64,000 nt of DNA from Streptomyces sp. WMMB303 (GTDB taxonomy: Bacteria > Actinomycetota > Actinomycetes > Streptomycetales > Streptomycetaceae). The stretch spans positions 4,452,501 through 4,516,500 of the forward strand of contig NZ_JARKIN010000001.1 of NCBI RefSeq assembly GCF_029351045.1, in the 5' to 3' direction. The number at the start of each line of letters is the position of its first letter. Positions within the stretch are counted from its first letter, which is position 1. The notes under the pieces were generated by a model, which saw nothing but the letters and a program-made list of their open reading frames with translations, did no database searches and was not told the DNA's origin. Both the position numbers and the translations under genes were made by a program. This document shows, piece after piece, positions 25,911 to 33,834 of this stretch.

Positions 25911-26966
25911 TCACCCCGGAGCGAAGTCCGGCACTCGCACCGGCCGTGAACCGTTTCGGAGCGACTCGGCACCGGCCACGCCGACGAGCGAGGCGGCCAC
26001 CGCGGGGCGTACCGGGACCAGTGGCGGCTCCCCGCCTTCCATGGTGGCCCGGAACGCCTGGAGGACGCGCACCGTGCCCTCGGCGTGCCGCTCCACCGGC
26101 CGCCCGCGCACAGTGAAGGGTGGCGGGACCCTTTCTTCCTCATGAGTGACACCGTCATCGCGTGTCCAGGCCTCGGCACGGACGCGGACGGACCAGGACC
26201 GTTCGCCCGGTGCGCGGACGGACTCGGCCAGCGCCCGGGTACCGCGGACGGAGAGCCAGCTCCAATGGCTGTCGGGCTCTCCCTGGAGGAAGCCGTGGCG
26301 GGTGACGGCCAGCGCGCCCGTGGACAGCCGGACCACCATGACGACGGCCTGATCCGGACCCGCCTCGTCCGCCCGGAACGCCGTGACCTCGACCGGCCAG
26401 GCTCCCGTGACCGCCAGCACGGGCGAGACCGAGTGTGTGCAATAGGCCGTCGCGGCGATACGGGCGCGCCAGCTTTCGGCGTCGCCGAGGAGTCCGGTGA
26501 TGCCCTCCGGTGACATACCGTGCAGGTAGTCGGCCTCGATCAGGCTGATCCGGCCGACCTCTCCGGCCTCGACCGCCTCGCTGATGACACGGACGTGGGG
26601 GTGGCAGACGTAGTTCTCGGCAAAGGAGTAGGTGGCGGTTGACCGTTCCGCCGCGGCGACCAGCAGCCGTCCCTCTTCCGTGCCCGTACAGGCCGCGCAC
26701 TCGGACAGAACGTGCACGCCCCGCTCCAGGAACGCGATCGCCAACGGCGCGTGTGCGTCGAAGTCGTTGGCCAGGACGACCCCGTCCAGGCGCAGGTCCA
26801 GAAGATCCTCCCACCGGTCGGTGAGCGGCACCTGGGGCAGTTCCTTCCTCGCCGCATCCCGCCGATCGGCGTCCCGGTCGCAGGCGGCCACCACCCGCAT
26901 GCCGACCCGCCGGGCCCAGCCCGCCAGGAACAGCCCTCTCCGCAGCCCGATCACTCCGATACGCAT
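25911..26966 (-). CDS. Gfo/Idh/MocA-family oxidoreductase
   Basis: 351 residues from the ATG at 26966 (an alternative ATG is two codons upstream). The N-terminal Rossmann fold begins MRIGVIGLRRGLFLAGWAR, where the usual GxGxxG is degraded to GLRRGL, and VVAACDRDADRR follows. The family's dinucleotide and substrate motifs include FLERGVHVLSECAACTGTEE in place of the usual EKP. FAENYVCHPHVRVISEAVEAGEVG and the middle SLIEADYLHGM segment fit the family. It should be a sugar or polyol dehydrogenase, but the altered glycine motif and the missing Lys of EKP leave activity in doubt. It stands alone. Confidence 0.8.
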   Translation of the reverse strand: MRIGVIGLRRGLFLAGWARRVGMRVVAACDRDADRRDAARKELPQVPLTDRWEDLLDLRLDGVVLANDFDAHAPLAIAFLERGVHVLSECAACTGTEEGRLLVAAAERSTATYSFAENYVCHPHVRVISEAVEAGEVGRISLIEADYLHGMSPEGITGLLGDAESWRARIAATAYCTHSVSPVLAVTGAWPVEVTAFRADEAGPDQAVVMVVRLSTGALAVTRHGFLQGEPDSHWSWLSVRGTRALAESVRAPGERSWSVRVRAEAWTRDDGVTHEEERVPPPFTVRGRPVERHAEGTVRVLQAFRATMEGGEPPLVPVRPAVAASLVGVAGAESLRNGSRPVRVPDFAPG

Positions 26967-27263
26967 GCGCACATGATCTTCTGCCGCACCGGTCTCACGG
27001 CAAGCTGATTTCCGGCAGCCGCCCTCCCCGCGACCGGGAACAGGTGCCGGTGATGCTCATACTGGCAGGTGAGTGATGGCGCCTGTCCCGCGGGGCTGTG
27101 GGGAGAGGCGCCATCGATCGCCCGGCGGAGCGTGCTCCTTCCGGGATCGGGAGGAGCACAGCCCGTTCGGTGTCGGCATGCCCCGGCCTGAACCGGATCG
27201 GTCGTTCCGGAGGCTCATGGCAGTTGCTGTCGCGCGCCGGTCGAAAGCTGCGCCGGCACCAGT
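26967..27263. other. Intergenic region without recognised gene
   Basis: About 300 bases between the oxidoreductase start and the hairpin beyond the secreted-protein gene. The overlapping frames on both strands look like random GC-biased sequence. It probably contains the oxidoreductase promoter, not identified. Confidence 0.4.
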
Positions 27264-27302
27264 GCGCTTGCCGAAAGCAGATGACACGCTTCCGGCAAGC
27301 GC
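27264..27302 (-). terminator. Hairpin downstream of the small secreted protein gene
   Basis: GCGCTTGCCG (27264-27273) pairs perfectly with CGGCAAGCGC (27293-27302). The inner AAGC/GCTT can extend the stem. It starts 38 bases past the leftward stop at 27340. Confidence 0.6.
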
Positions 27303-27339
27303 CTTGATGCCTCCCCCCGCAGGCTGCTCGGGCGCGGCA

Positions 27340-27801
27340 TCAGCACCGTTTCGTGCTGCCCCCGTCGTCCAGGTGCTCGTTCCAGACCCAACCGTTGACC
27401 GAGGTTCCCGCAGCCCGCACGTGGGAGCACTTGTTGCCGCACTTGTTGACGACGTAGCAGTGGTAGTACACCTTCACCCCGGGACCGGCCACCACCACGG
27501 TGCCGCACGCCCCGTAGGGGCCGGCCTGCATCCGGGTGAAGGTCGTCGTCCCGCCCGCTCCCGCGTCCGTGTTGGAGTGGGCACAGGAGCAGTCGACCGC
27601 GTCGGCGGACGGAGGCGAGGCCGCGCTGCCCGGCGTCGCACCGACGACTGTTCCCGCCAGGGACAGCCCCGGTGCCCCGACTGCGGCGGCTGCCTTCGCG
27701 ATGCACCGGCGGGCGATCCTGAGCGTCTCATCGCTCTCCTCGGTGTTGGCGGCGGTACCGCAACCGAGTCTGGTGGGCGATTCGGTGGCCATGGAAGGCA
27801 T
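27340..27801 (-). CDS. Small secreted Cys-rich protein, SH3-like
   Basis: Up to 153 residues from the ATG at 27801. The mature part holds eight or more Cys: DCSCAHSN, GPYGACGTVV, VKVYYHCYVVNKCGNKCSHV, then NGWVWNEHLDDG and a final KRC. The layout resembles short secreted bacterial SH3-like proteins of Streptomyces. A hydrophobic stretch (AKAAAAVGAPGLSLAGTVVGA) could be a signal peptide but lies over 30 residues from the annotated start. A good ribosome site (GAGGAG) stands before an ATG at 27731 in another frame, so a frameshift or a later start is possible. It is divergent from the LysR gene. Confidence 0.6.
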   Translation of the reverse strand: MPSMATESPTRLGCGTAANTEESDETLRIARRCIAKAAAAVGAPGLSLAGTVVGATPGSAASPPSADAVDCSCAHSNTDAGAGGTTTFTRMQAGPYGACGTVVVAGPGVKVYYHCYVVNKCGNKCSHVRAAGTSVNGWVWNEHLDDGGSTKRC

Positions 27802-27841
27802 TCAGTGATGACTTGTCGCGCTCGGCGATAGCCTGGCGGGC

Positions 27842-28804
27842 ATGGTTGCAGGTCCAGCGGGAGCCGCAGGGAGCGTCGGTCCGACAGTTCACCAGGATCC
27901 GACCTTCCACCAGTTGCGGCTGTTCCTGTTGCTCGCCGAGGAGCGGCACTTCGGACGGGCCGCTGCCCGTGCGTTCGTCTCCCAACCCGCGTTCAGCAAG
28001 CAGTTCCGCGCGCTCGAGCACCGGCTCGGAGTCGAGCTGGCGGAACGCGACGGCAGATCGTGCCGGCTGACCGCTGAAGGCACGGAGCTGGTCGGGTACG
28101 CGCGGACGGCGCTGGAGGCGCGGGCCCGCATGGCGGAGTTGGCCTCGTCCTCCCGGCTCACGGTGCGGCTGGGGGCGATCGGGGCCGAGACGGCCATGCC
28201 GTACACCCGGGACGTGCTGGGCCACCTGGCACGCCACCATCCCGATGTGCGGGTGGAGATACGCAACGTGGACTTCGTCGAGCAGGTACAGGCCCTCGCC
28301 CGCGGGGCGGTGGACGCCGCCTTCCTGCGGCCGCCGCTGCCGCCCGACCTGGAGGGGGTGACCCTGGCCCACGAGCAGCGGGTCGCCTGCCTGCCGGCCT
28401 CGGACCCCCTCGCGGAGCGCGACTGCGTCGACCTCGCGGAGCTCCGCGAGCACACCGTGGTGGACGTACCGCCCGAAGTCCCCCGGATGTGGTGGGACTA
28501 CTGGACCGCCAACCCGCGTCCCGACGGCACACCCGTGCGCTTCGGGGCCGTCTGCCGGGACCTGGAGGCCGCCCTGCTCGCGGTGGCTCAGGGACAGGCC
28601 ATGCTGTTCCTCCCCGAGGCGGCCGGCACTCTCTACCGACGTCCGGGGCTCGCCTATGTGCGGGTCCGGGGGCTTCCTCGGACCACCGCCGCCCTGGCCT
28701 GGCAGACGGCACGCCGGGACGACCCGGCAGTCGCGCTGGTGCGGGAGGCGACATGTGCGGTGGTCGGCCGGCAGGCGTGGCGGATCCCACCCGGACGGTC
28801 CTGA
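27842..28804 (+). CDS. LysR-family transcriptional regulator
   Basis: 320 residues. The N-terminal winged helix-turn-helix has FHQLRLFLLLAEERHFGRAAARAFVSQPAFSKQFRALE, given here only as its position at about 22-60. The C-terminal substrate-binding region has LGHLARHHPDVRVEIRNVDF and GAVDAAFLRPPLPPDLEG. The first ~20 residues before the DPTFHQL start are longer than usual for the family, so a downstream start is possible. Target genes are not evident; its divergent neighbour is the secreted Cys-rich gene. Confidence 0.88.
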   Translation: MVAGPAGAAGSVGPTVHQDPTFHQLRLFLLLAEERHFGRAAARAFVSQPAFSKQFRALEHRLGVELAERDGRSCRLTAEGTELVGYARTALEARARMAELASSSRLTVRLGAIGAETAMPYTRDVLGHLARHHPDVRVEIRNVDFVEQVQALARGAVDAAFLRPPLPPDLEGVTLAHEQRVACLPASDPLAERDCVDLAELREHTVVDVPPEVPRMWWDYWTANPRPDGTPVRFGAVCRDLEAALLAVAQGQAMLFLPEAAGTLYRRPGLAYVRVRGLPRTTAALAWQTARRDDPAVALVREATCAVVGRQAWRIPPGRS

Positions 28805-28842
28805 GTGCGAACGGGCGCCAGGCACCAGGCAGCGAACAGCCG

Positions 28843-29496
28843 TCAGGCGACGGCGTAGCCGCCGAGGGCGGGTTCGACGAGGCCGAACGCGTCCGCGGCC
28901 GCTGCAGTGATCTCGGTGCGGATCCGCGCTTCGTCCTCCCCGACGAGGGTGAGGCGCTGGATGCGGTCGAAGAGGATGCGGTGGACCGCGCCGAGCAGTC
29001 CGGCGGCGGTGCGTACGCCCACGTCGTCGGGTTCGGCGCCGGTGGCCTCGGTGAGCGCTCTGGCCAGGGCGGCTTCGCGCAGGTCGTGCAGTTCGCGCAG
29101 CCGGGCCGTCAGGGTGGGGCTGTCGGCCACCATGCGCGCGAACTCGGCTCCCGAGAACCCGGCGACCGGATCGGCGGCGGCTACCGCGTCGCCGAAGGCA
29201 CGTCGCAGCGCGGCCAGCGCCGACTCGCCCGGCCGCCGGTCGGTGACCGCGCGGGCCAGCGAGGCGATGAAGGCGTCCTGGTGGTCCAGTGCCAGGTCCT
29301 CCTTGCGCGGGAAGTAGTTGGTGACCGTCTTCTTCGCCACCCGCGCGGCGGCGGCGATCTCGGCGATGGAGGTCTGTTCGAAGCCCTGGGCGAGGAACAG
29401 CCGGGTGGCGGAATCGGAGATCAGCTGACGGCTCTCCTGTTTCTTCGTCTCACGGAGTCCGGGCTGCGGCGTCGGCGGTGCGGTGCGGGTGGCCAT
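28843..29496 (-). CDS. TetR-family transcriptional regulator
   Basis: 217 residues. The N-terminal DNA-binding domain at about 20-70 has SATRLFLAQGFEQTSIAEIA and the recognition helix VAKKTVTNYFPRKEDL. The C-terminal ligand-binding helical domain (FGDAVAAADPVAGFSGAEF) has no recognisable inducer class. The start at 29496 sits beside two direct repeats at 29506-29569, probably its operators. The divergent gene at 29778 (DUF5701) or a lost neighbour may be its target. Confidence 0.88.
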   Translation of the reverse strand: MATRTAPPTPQPGLRETKKQESRQLISDSATRLFLAQGFEQTSIAEIAAAARVAKKTVTNYFPRKEDLALDHQDAFIASLARAVTDRRPGESALAALRRAFGDAVAAADPVAGFSGAEFARMVADSPTLTARLRELHDLREAALARALTEATGAEPDDVGVRTAAGLLGAVHRILFDRIQRLTLVGEDEARIRTEITAAAADAFGLVEPALGGYAVA

Positions 29497-29505
29497 GGAA
29501 AAATC

Positions 29506-29569
29506 TTACACCGATAGCATTTTTATGTTGACCCCCTTCTTCGTTCATAGTATTTTTACACTGGTAGCA
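29506..29569. promoter_or_regulatory. Two direct repeats, probable TetR operator region
   Basis: TTACACCGATAGCA (29506-29519) and TTACACTGGTAGCA (29556-29569) match at 12 of 14 bases, starting exactly 50 bases apart. They lie in an AT-rich island directly upstream of the tetR gene, with ATTTTTATG and GTATTTTTAC between and beside them. Position and spacing (about five helical turns) suggest regulator binding sites and promoter elements. Confidence 0.5.
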
Positions 29570-29777
29570 AGATTCCTCGCCGCCGCAGATCCCCGCGATG
29601 GACTCCCGCCACTCCCCGCTCGACTCCCACTCCTGCTCCCAGTGGCCCCCTGACCGCCCCGCGCGCATGTGCGCAGTACCGAACAACTGCTCAGCGCCGC
29701 CGAGGCCCGCCTTCACGTCCACGTCCGTTCCCCGCTCATCAGGGAGTGCTTTGCCCACCTCGACGTCCCCCGCCCCC

Positions 29778-30401
29778 ATGCCCAAGCTGCCGACCCTCAC
29801 CACCCAGGCAGAACACCTGATCGCGCTCGGCGTGCACGACCCGGCCCGGCTGCCCACCCACGTCCTCCGATCCTTCGCCGCGGAATCCGCCGCCGACGGC
29901 GCCCTCCTCGCCGTCCACCCCGACCGGGTTCCGGCCTCCGCGCTCGCCCCGCTGCTCCGCCACGGGGACAAGCCCGGCTTCGTCGTCAGCGACATGACCG
30001 ACGTCGACCGCTTCACCTCCTGCGGCATCGACCTGCCCGACGCTCCCCTCTACCTCGCCGCCGGCATCGACCGCGGCGACCATATGGCGAACTGGAGCCC
30101 GGAGGAGGCCCTGCCCGCCCTGGCCGAGCAGGGCCGTACGCCCCTGCTGCTCACCGAGGGCATCCACTGGGTGCTCAACCAGCCGGCAGCGCTGGAACGC
30201 AACCGATGCTTCATGACCATCGGCTCCCGGCTGCGGAAGCCCGACGGCACCCTGGACGCCCGCACCCCGGCCCTGTGGCTCAGCAACGGCACCGGCCGGG
30301 ACGGGCGGGAACGCCGCGGAGCCCCGAAGGTCGGCTGGTGCTGGTGGCGCAACCGGCACACCTGGCTCGGTTTCGCCTCCACGGAGGGGCGCAGAATCTA
30401 G
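29778..30401 (+). CDS. DUF5701-family protein
   Basis: 207 residues from the ATG at 29778, chosen because LTTQAEHLIALGVHDPARLP matches the usual N-terminus of the family. The frame is open back to 29598. Family-like motifs are LLRHGDKPGFVVSDMTDVD, LLLTEGIHWVLNQP, the SRLRKPDG region, ALWLSNG and the terminal KVGWCWWRNRHTWLGFAS. The biochemical role of DUF5701 is unknown. No ribosome site is seen before 29778, and the 100 bases upstream also read as plausible protein in another frame, so the N-terminus may be disturbed. Confidence 0.7.
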   Translation: MPKLPTLTTQAEHLIALGVHDPARLPTHVLRSFAAESAADGALLAVHPDRVPASALAPLLRHGDKPGFVVSDMTDVDRFTSCGIDLPDAPLYLAAGIDRGDHMANWSPEEALPALAEQGRTPLLLTEGIHWVLNQPAALERNRCFMTIGSRLRKPDGTLDARTPALWLSNGTGRDGRERRGAPKVGWCWWRNRHTWLGFASTEGRRI

Positions 30402-30420
30402 GACCTGCCCTGTCCGACAG

Positions 30421-30585
30421 ATGAACGTCGACGGCCTTGGCGGGCCTCGAAAGCGCACCTCGTTCCGACACAAGGAGTTCACCACACCGATGGCCATGCA
30501 CCTGGTGATCGAGAGCGGCCGGATCGTTCGTATGCACCTGTACGAGGACCCGCTGACCGTCACCGAGGCGTTCAACGCAGGTTGA
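30421..30585 (+). pseudogene. C-terminal remnant of a SnoaL-like (NTF2 fold) protein
   Basis: A 54-codon frame from the ATG at 30421 to the TGA at 30585. After a non-matching start it reads EFTTPMAMHLVIESGRIVRM and then HLYEDPLTVTEAFNAG. This is the end of SnoaL-like polyketide cyclase/NTF2 proteins (TPMxLHxxxxxGRIVRxHxYED). The N-terminal two thirds of the fold are missing. It is probably a decayed gene fragment, next to the broken hydrolase at 30661. Confidence 0.65.
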
Positions 30586-30660
30586 GCGGAAGGCACTCGG
30601 GGCCTCCATGACCCGAGGCGGATCCTGACCAGACACTCGCACTCCCACCGGAGGGTGCAC

Positions 30661-31215
30661 TCATCGGCAGACGTTCTTGTGGACAGGACCCAGGGCACGG
30701 TAGGGAGCCAGGAAGGAGTGCAGGGCTGACAGCAGTTCCTGCGAGGTCTCCTCCGCCGGAAAGTGACCGCACTCCGGGATGAACAGGCTCGTGACGTCGT
30801 CCCCCGCAATCTTCATGGTCGCTCCGACCGCCGCCCCGAGGTTCCGGGCGGCGCCGATCGCCAGAACAGGAAGTGTCAGACGGCGGGTTTTGCGTTCCTC
30901 GTTCTGCGCGACGGTCTCGTCGAGCGCACGGTAGGGCTCGAAGCTGGCGCGCAGCGCTTCGGGACCGGCGGTGAGGGCGTCGACGTAGTGCCGGACCGCG
31001 TGGTCGGGCAGGGGATGGACGGCCTTCGCGTGAACTGGTAGCCGAAGAAGCGGTGTTCACGCCCCTCGATCAGTTGCTCATTGATACCGCTGAGGCGGTT
31101 GAAGGCGAAATGCCACAGACGGTCGTTGGCTTCATTGCCGCTGAACAGGGGCGGCGACGGGGTCAGGCCGGGGATGGCGGCCTCCGCGACGGCCAGCCGG
31201 GCGAGCCGTCACTCT
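30661..31215 (-). pseudogene. Broken alpha/beta hydrolase (epoxide-hydrolase-like)
   Basis: On the minus strand the conserved C-terminal half of an alpha/beta hydrolase is readable only across two frames. About 31215-31035 gives AVAEAAIPGLTPSPPLF, NDRLWHFAFNRLSGINEQL and REHRFFGYQFT. After a shift at about 31026-31036 it continues KAVHPLPDHAVRHYVDAL, FEPYRALDETVAQNEERK, LTLPVLAIGAARNLGAAV and FIPECGHFPAEETSQELL, ending at the TGA at 30663. A stop lies at the 5' edge and the nucleophile half is absent. The HF pair of ECGHFPAEE is the expected catalytic His. A single-base deletion plus 5' loss has killed the gene. Confidence 0.75.
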
Positions 31216-31333
31216 CCGAGAACAACATCATCCCGGCTGCCGGTTGGCCACCGAGTCCGGAGCCCAACCGGTGGGGCAGGCCACCAACCCGCGCAGCAGT
31301 CCCAAGCGTAGGGGCGCGTACCGGCTGCATGGG

Positions 31334-31362
31334 GAAGCCCCCGGCCGGCTGCCGGGGGCTTC
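31334..31362 (-). terminator. Terminator of the secreted protein gene
   Basis: Perfect 12-base stem GAAGCCCCCGGC / GCCGGGGGCTTC with a 5-base loop, 11 bases past the leftward stop at 31374. Confidence 0.75.
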
Positions 31363-31373
31363 GCAGGCGCCTG

Positions 31374-31811
31374 TCAGTAGTACGGGCTGTCAAGCGCGCC
31401 GGATGTCCGGCAGTACACGCCGTCATTGCAGATTTCGACAGTCATGTAGGAGGTCGGGTCCTCCCCCCTGAAGCCCAGGCCGTTCCAAGCCTTGTATCCC
31501 CCGTGGCAGCCGCTCTTGTTGTAGTGCCACGGACCCTTGTACGTGTACCAGGTCTGATTGCTGTAGCTGTACTGACGAGCCTTGATGCGAACCTTGGCAG
31601 CGTGTCCGTCGCACTTCGTGTCCGCGACGGACATGCTGACGGTGGCCCTGTACTTGTCGTGGAAACTGACCGTGGCGCTTCCGCAGGCCCCTACGAAGCA
31701 GACGTCCTGCCGTACCGCGTCGGCGCTGGCGGACGCGGAGCCTGTGAGGCCGGCCATGGTCAGGGTGGCGACACCGGCGGCGACGGTTGCTGCACGTGCC
31801 ATTCGCTTCAT
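31374..31811 (-). CDS. Small secreted protein of unknown function
   Basis: 145 residues from the ATG at 31811, with GGGGGAAGCA directly upstream. A typical signal peptide (MKRMARAATVAAGVATLTMA, then GSASASADA) is followed by a Tyr/Cys-rich mature domain. It has VCFVGACGSATVSFHD, DTKCDGHAAKVRIKARQY, GPWHYNKSGCHGGY and EICNDGVYCRTSG. Six Cys suggest three disulfides in an extracellular beta-rich fold. Base composition is lower in GC than its neighbours. No family recognised. Confidence 0.75.
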   Translation of the reverse strand: MKRMARAATVAAGVATLTMAGLTGSASASADAVRQDVCFVGACGSATVSFHDKYRATVSMSVADTKCDGHAAKVRIKARQYSYSNQTWYTYKGPWHYNKSGCHGGYKAWNGLGFRGEDPTSYMTVEICNDGVYCRTSGALDSPYY

Positions 31812-32161
31812 TGCTTCCCCCTCAATCGGTCGTTGCGGCAATGACTTGAAGGTAGAGGCTTGTGCTTCTCAGGTCGTCAAACCGGAGATTGACAGCGAAG
31901 AGACAACTTGCGCGGTACAACCGTCTGGAACCGTTGCGGTATGGACGGGCAGCCGTCGACCGTGTCCGGTCCGCCTGGTCAGTCGTCGTACGCCTGCACG
32001 CAATCAGGTTGGGCCTGGGCGGAGCAGCGGCCGCAGCAGCACACCGAACAGGGCGGGCGCCGTGCAGGCACGTGGCGTACGCCGCCGGGTATCGCGGGGT
32101 GCGCAGGCGGAAGAACCACTTGGGGTGCGATGGGCGGAGCCTGGATGTCCTCACGCACCAC
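31812..32161. other. Non-coding stretch between secreted gene and XRE-DUF2690 gene
   Basis: 350 bases. It should hold the promoter of the leftward secreted gene; TTGACG occurs on the minus strand near 31881, but no convincing -10 follows. Short frames on both strands lack family-like sequence. Confidence 0.4.
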
Positions 32162-33121
32162 TCACGACGGCACGGGTGAAGCTGCTGGGAGTTCCTCGCT
32201 TCCGCCGAAATCGGTGCAGCCCTTGTTGCCCGACTTCAGCTCCCAGCACGCCCTGACCTGCTGAGGGGTCGGAGCACCCAGCATGAAGGTGAACGCCGCG
32301 AGATTGGCGTCATCCGGTACGACCTCGTCGTACGTGCGATCGTCTTTCCGCACGAGTTCGATCCGGTCGCCGGGCGTCGCGGACTTGATGCGCGCCCAGG
32401 CGGCACGGCATGCGCTGCTGTAGCGCACCTCGACGTAGGACTTCTCCACCCGTTCGCTGGCCGCTGTCCACGCGTCTCCGCCACAGCCCTTGTCGACAGG
32501 GTCCTTGCCGTTGCACGAATCCCCGTGGCAGCTCACCTGCACGTCCTTCACGGGAGATTGCGTGGCGTTCGTTCCCGCGGAACTCCCGTTCTCCGCCTCC
32601 GACGTCCTCTCGCCGGAGAAGGCGAAGGCGGCGAGGACGGCCGCACCGGTGAGAAGAGCTCCCAGCCCGGCGAGGACAGCTGTGCCCATCGGTCGGCGTG
32701 GACGTCCAGGGGTCTCACCTATTGGCGCCCTTCCGGGCCCGGCCGGCTCTCGGGGCTCGGCCGGTGCGGTCCCCTCATCCTCTACACCTTTCCGGCCCGC
32801 TACGTCCGTCTCCTCCGTCTCACCGGCACTGTCCTCACGCCTCGTCCTGCCTCTGTCGCTCCACGTGGCCTCCGCGAACTCCCACAGGGCCAGCAACTGC
32901 TCCGGGTCCGTACCCGCCCGGGTGGCGAGCGCTTCGACAGCCTGGGAAGGCGGGAGCTGACTCCCGTTGAGGCAGCGCTCCCAGGACGACTTGCTGTAAG
33001 CGGTGGCTTCAGCGAGCTGAGCGAGCGTGAGACCTGCCATGTCCTTGGTACGGCGCAACTGCTCGACGAAGCGCCGCACATCCAGTTCGAGCGCTTCGGG
33101 CAATGTCTTCCACCCACTCAT
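32162..33121 (-). CDS. XRE helix-turn-helix, membrane, DUF2690 protein (copy 1)
   Basis: 319 residues from the ATG at 33121; in-frame sequence further out is ignored. The cytoplasmic HTH_31/XRE domain at about 8-75 has LAQLAEATAYSKSSWERCLN. A charged linker leads to one membrane helix (AVLAGLGALLTGAAVLAAFAF) and an outward DUF2690 domain (VSCHGDSCNGKDPVDKGC, then SSACRAAWARIKSATPGDRI). The layout suggests a one-component transmembrane sensor-regulator responding to an extracellular cue. A second copy of the same architecture lies at 33835-34770, with a peptidoglycan-binding lipoprotein between them. Confidence 0.85.
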   Translation of the reverse strand: MSGWKTLPEALELDVRRFVEQLRRTKDMAGLTLAQLAEATAYSKSSWERCLNGSQLPPSQAVEALATRAGTDPEQLLALWEFAEATWSDRGRTRREDSAGETEETDVAGRKGVEDEGTAPAEPREPAGPGRAPIGETPGRPRRPMGTAVLAGLGALLTGAAVLAAFAFSGERTSEAENGSSAGTNATQSPVKDVQVSCHGDSCNGKDPVDKGCGGDAWTAASERVEKSYVEVRYSSACRAAWARIKSATPGDRIELVRKDDRTYDEVVPDDANLAAFTFMLGAPTPQQVRACWELKSGNKGCTDFGGSEELPAASPVPS

Positions 33122-33270
33122 CGACCCTGTGGCCCCTCTCTGGTCGTCCCGTCCGTTGACCGCGTCGGCCGCGGCGCGCTGACAATTGTCCATAGCTCCT
33201 GCTCACCTGTCCCGCTTTCCTGTCCCGGGCAGGGCAGACAACAGTCGCCAGGCGGGGAGAGGATGTCCTC

Positions 33271-33822
33271 ATGTCTCAACGCCTGGTTCGTCTCCTCACC
33301 CTCTTCGTGACGCTCGCCGGAACGGGCTGCTCCGCCGACGGCAGCGACGCCTCGCCCAAGGAGAAGGCCAGCCCGCGATCTCCGTCGGTGGCGGGAGGTC
33401 ATGTCTATGTCCGTGGCGGCGGCACAGTCACCGACGACTGGGACGACGAGGGCCTTCTCGGTGAGAACCTTCCCGACCGCAGTGACCTGGCGGCAATGTG
33501 GCAGACAGTCCTGTGGGCGGACGGATATCTCAAACGCTCCAGTATCGACTGCCACTATTCCAAGGCCACCCGCCGGGCTACGCGTGCCTGGCAGAGCAAT
33601 CACGCGCTGCCCGCCGACGGCATCGTCGGCCCGCGGTCCTTCGGGCGGGCGACGGAACGGCTCGTCCGGCGCGGTGGAATGACCGTCTTCGAGGGCGAAC
33701 GGCACGACGTCCCCTTCAAGCTGGCCCACGACGGAAAGTACCTGGTCGAGGACTCCGGCACCTACAAGCCGCTGCGGCGGGACAGGCCCACGCTGCGGGT
33801 GTGCGACAGCGCCAGGGAATGA
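33271..33822 (+). CDS. Peptidoglycan-binding lipoprotein
   Basis: 183 residues. A short signal peptide ends in a lipobox-like LAGTGC. The mature part has a PG_binding_1 domain (AAMWQTVLWADGYL, then TRRATRAWQSNHALPADGIVG, PRSFGRATERLV) and a short C-terminal beta region with Cys (LRVCDSARE). It is likely attached to the membrane outside and bound to the cell wall. It is divergent from copy 1 and convergent with copy 2 of the XRE-DUF2690 proteins, which hints at a shared cell-envelope function. Confidence 0.82.
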   Translation: MSQRLVRLLTLFVTLAGTGCSADGSDASPKEKASPRSPSVAGGHVYVRGGGTVTDDWDDEGLLGENLPDRSDLAAMWQTVLWADGYLKRSSIDCHYSKATRRATRAWQSNHALPADGIVGPRSFGRATERLVRRGGMTVFEGERHDVPFKLAHDGKYLVEDSGTYKPLRRDRPTLRVCDSARE

Positions 33823-33834
33823 GCGGTGGCCTCC

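Noticed and set aside
27073..27831. Forward open frame covering the secreted-protein gene region
   Set aside because: No family-like sequence; it is a GC-bias shadow of the reverse genes and the terminator.
29598..29777. N-terminal extension of the DUF5701 gene, or a separate small gene in another frame
   Set aside because: No ribosome site and no clear family pattern; the family-like start is at 29778. It could still be part of a frameshifted N-terminus.
30763..31060. Forward small open frames over the broken hydrolase
   Set aside because: They are shadows. The readable protein is on the minus strand across two frames.
31842..32161. Short ORFs on both strands
   Set aside because: No start context and no repeat or family signal; likely promoter DNA.
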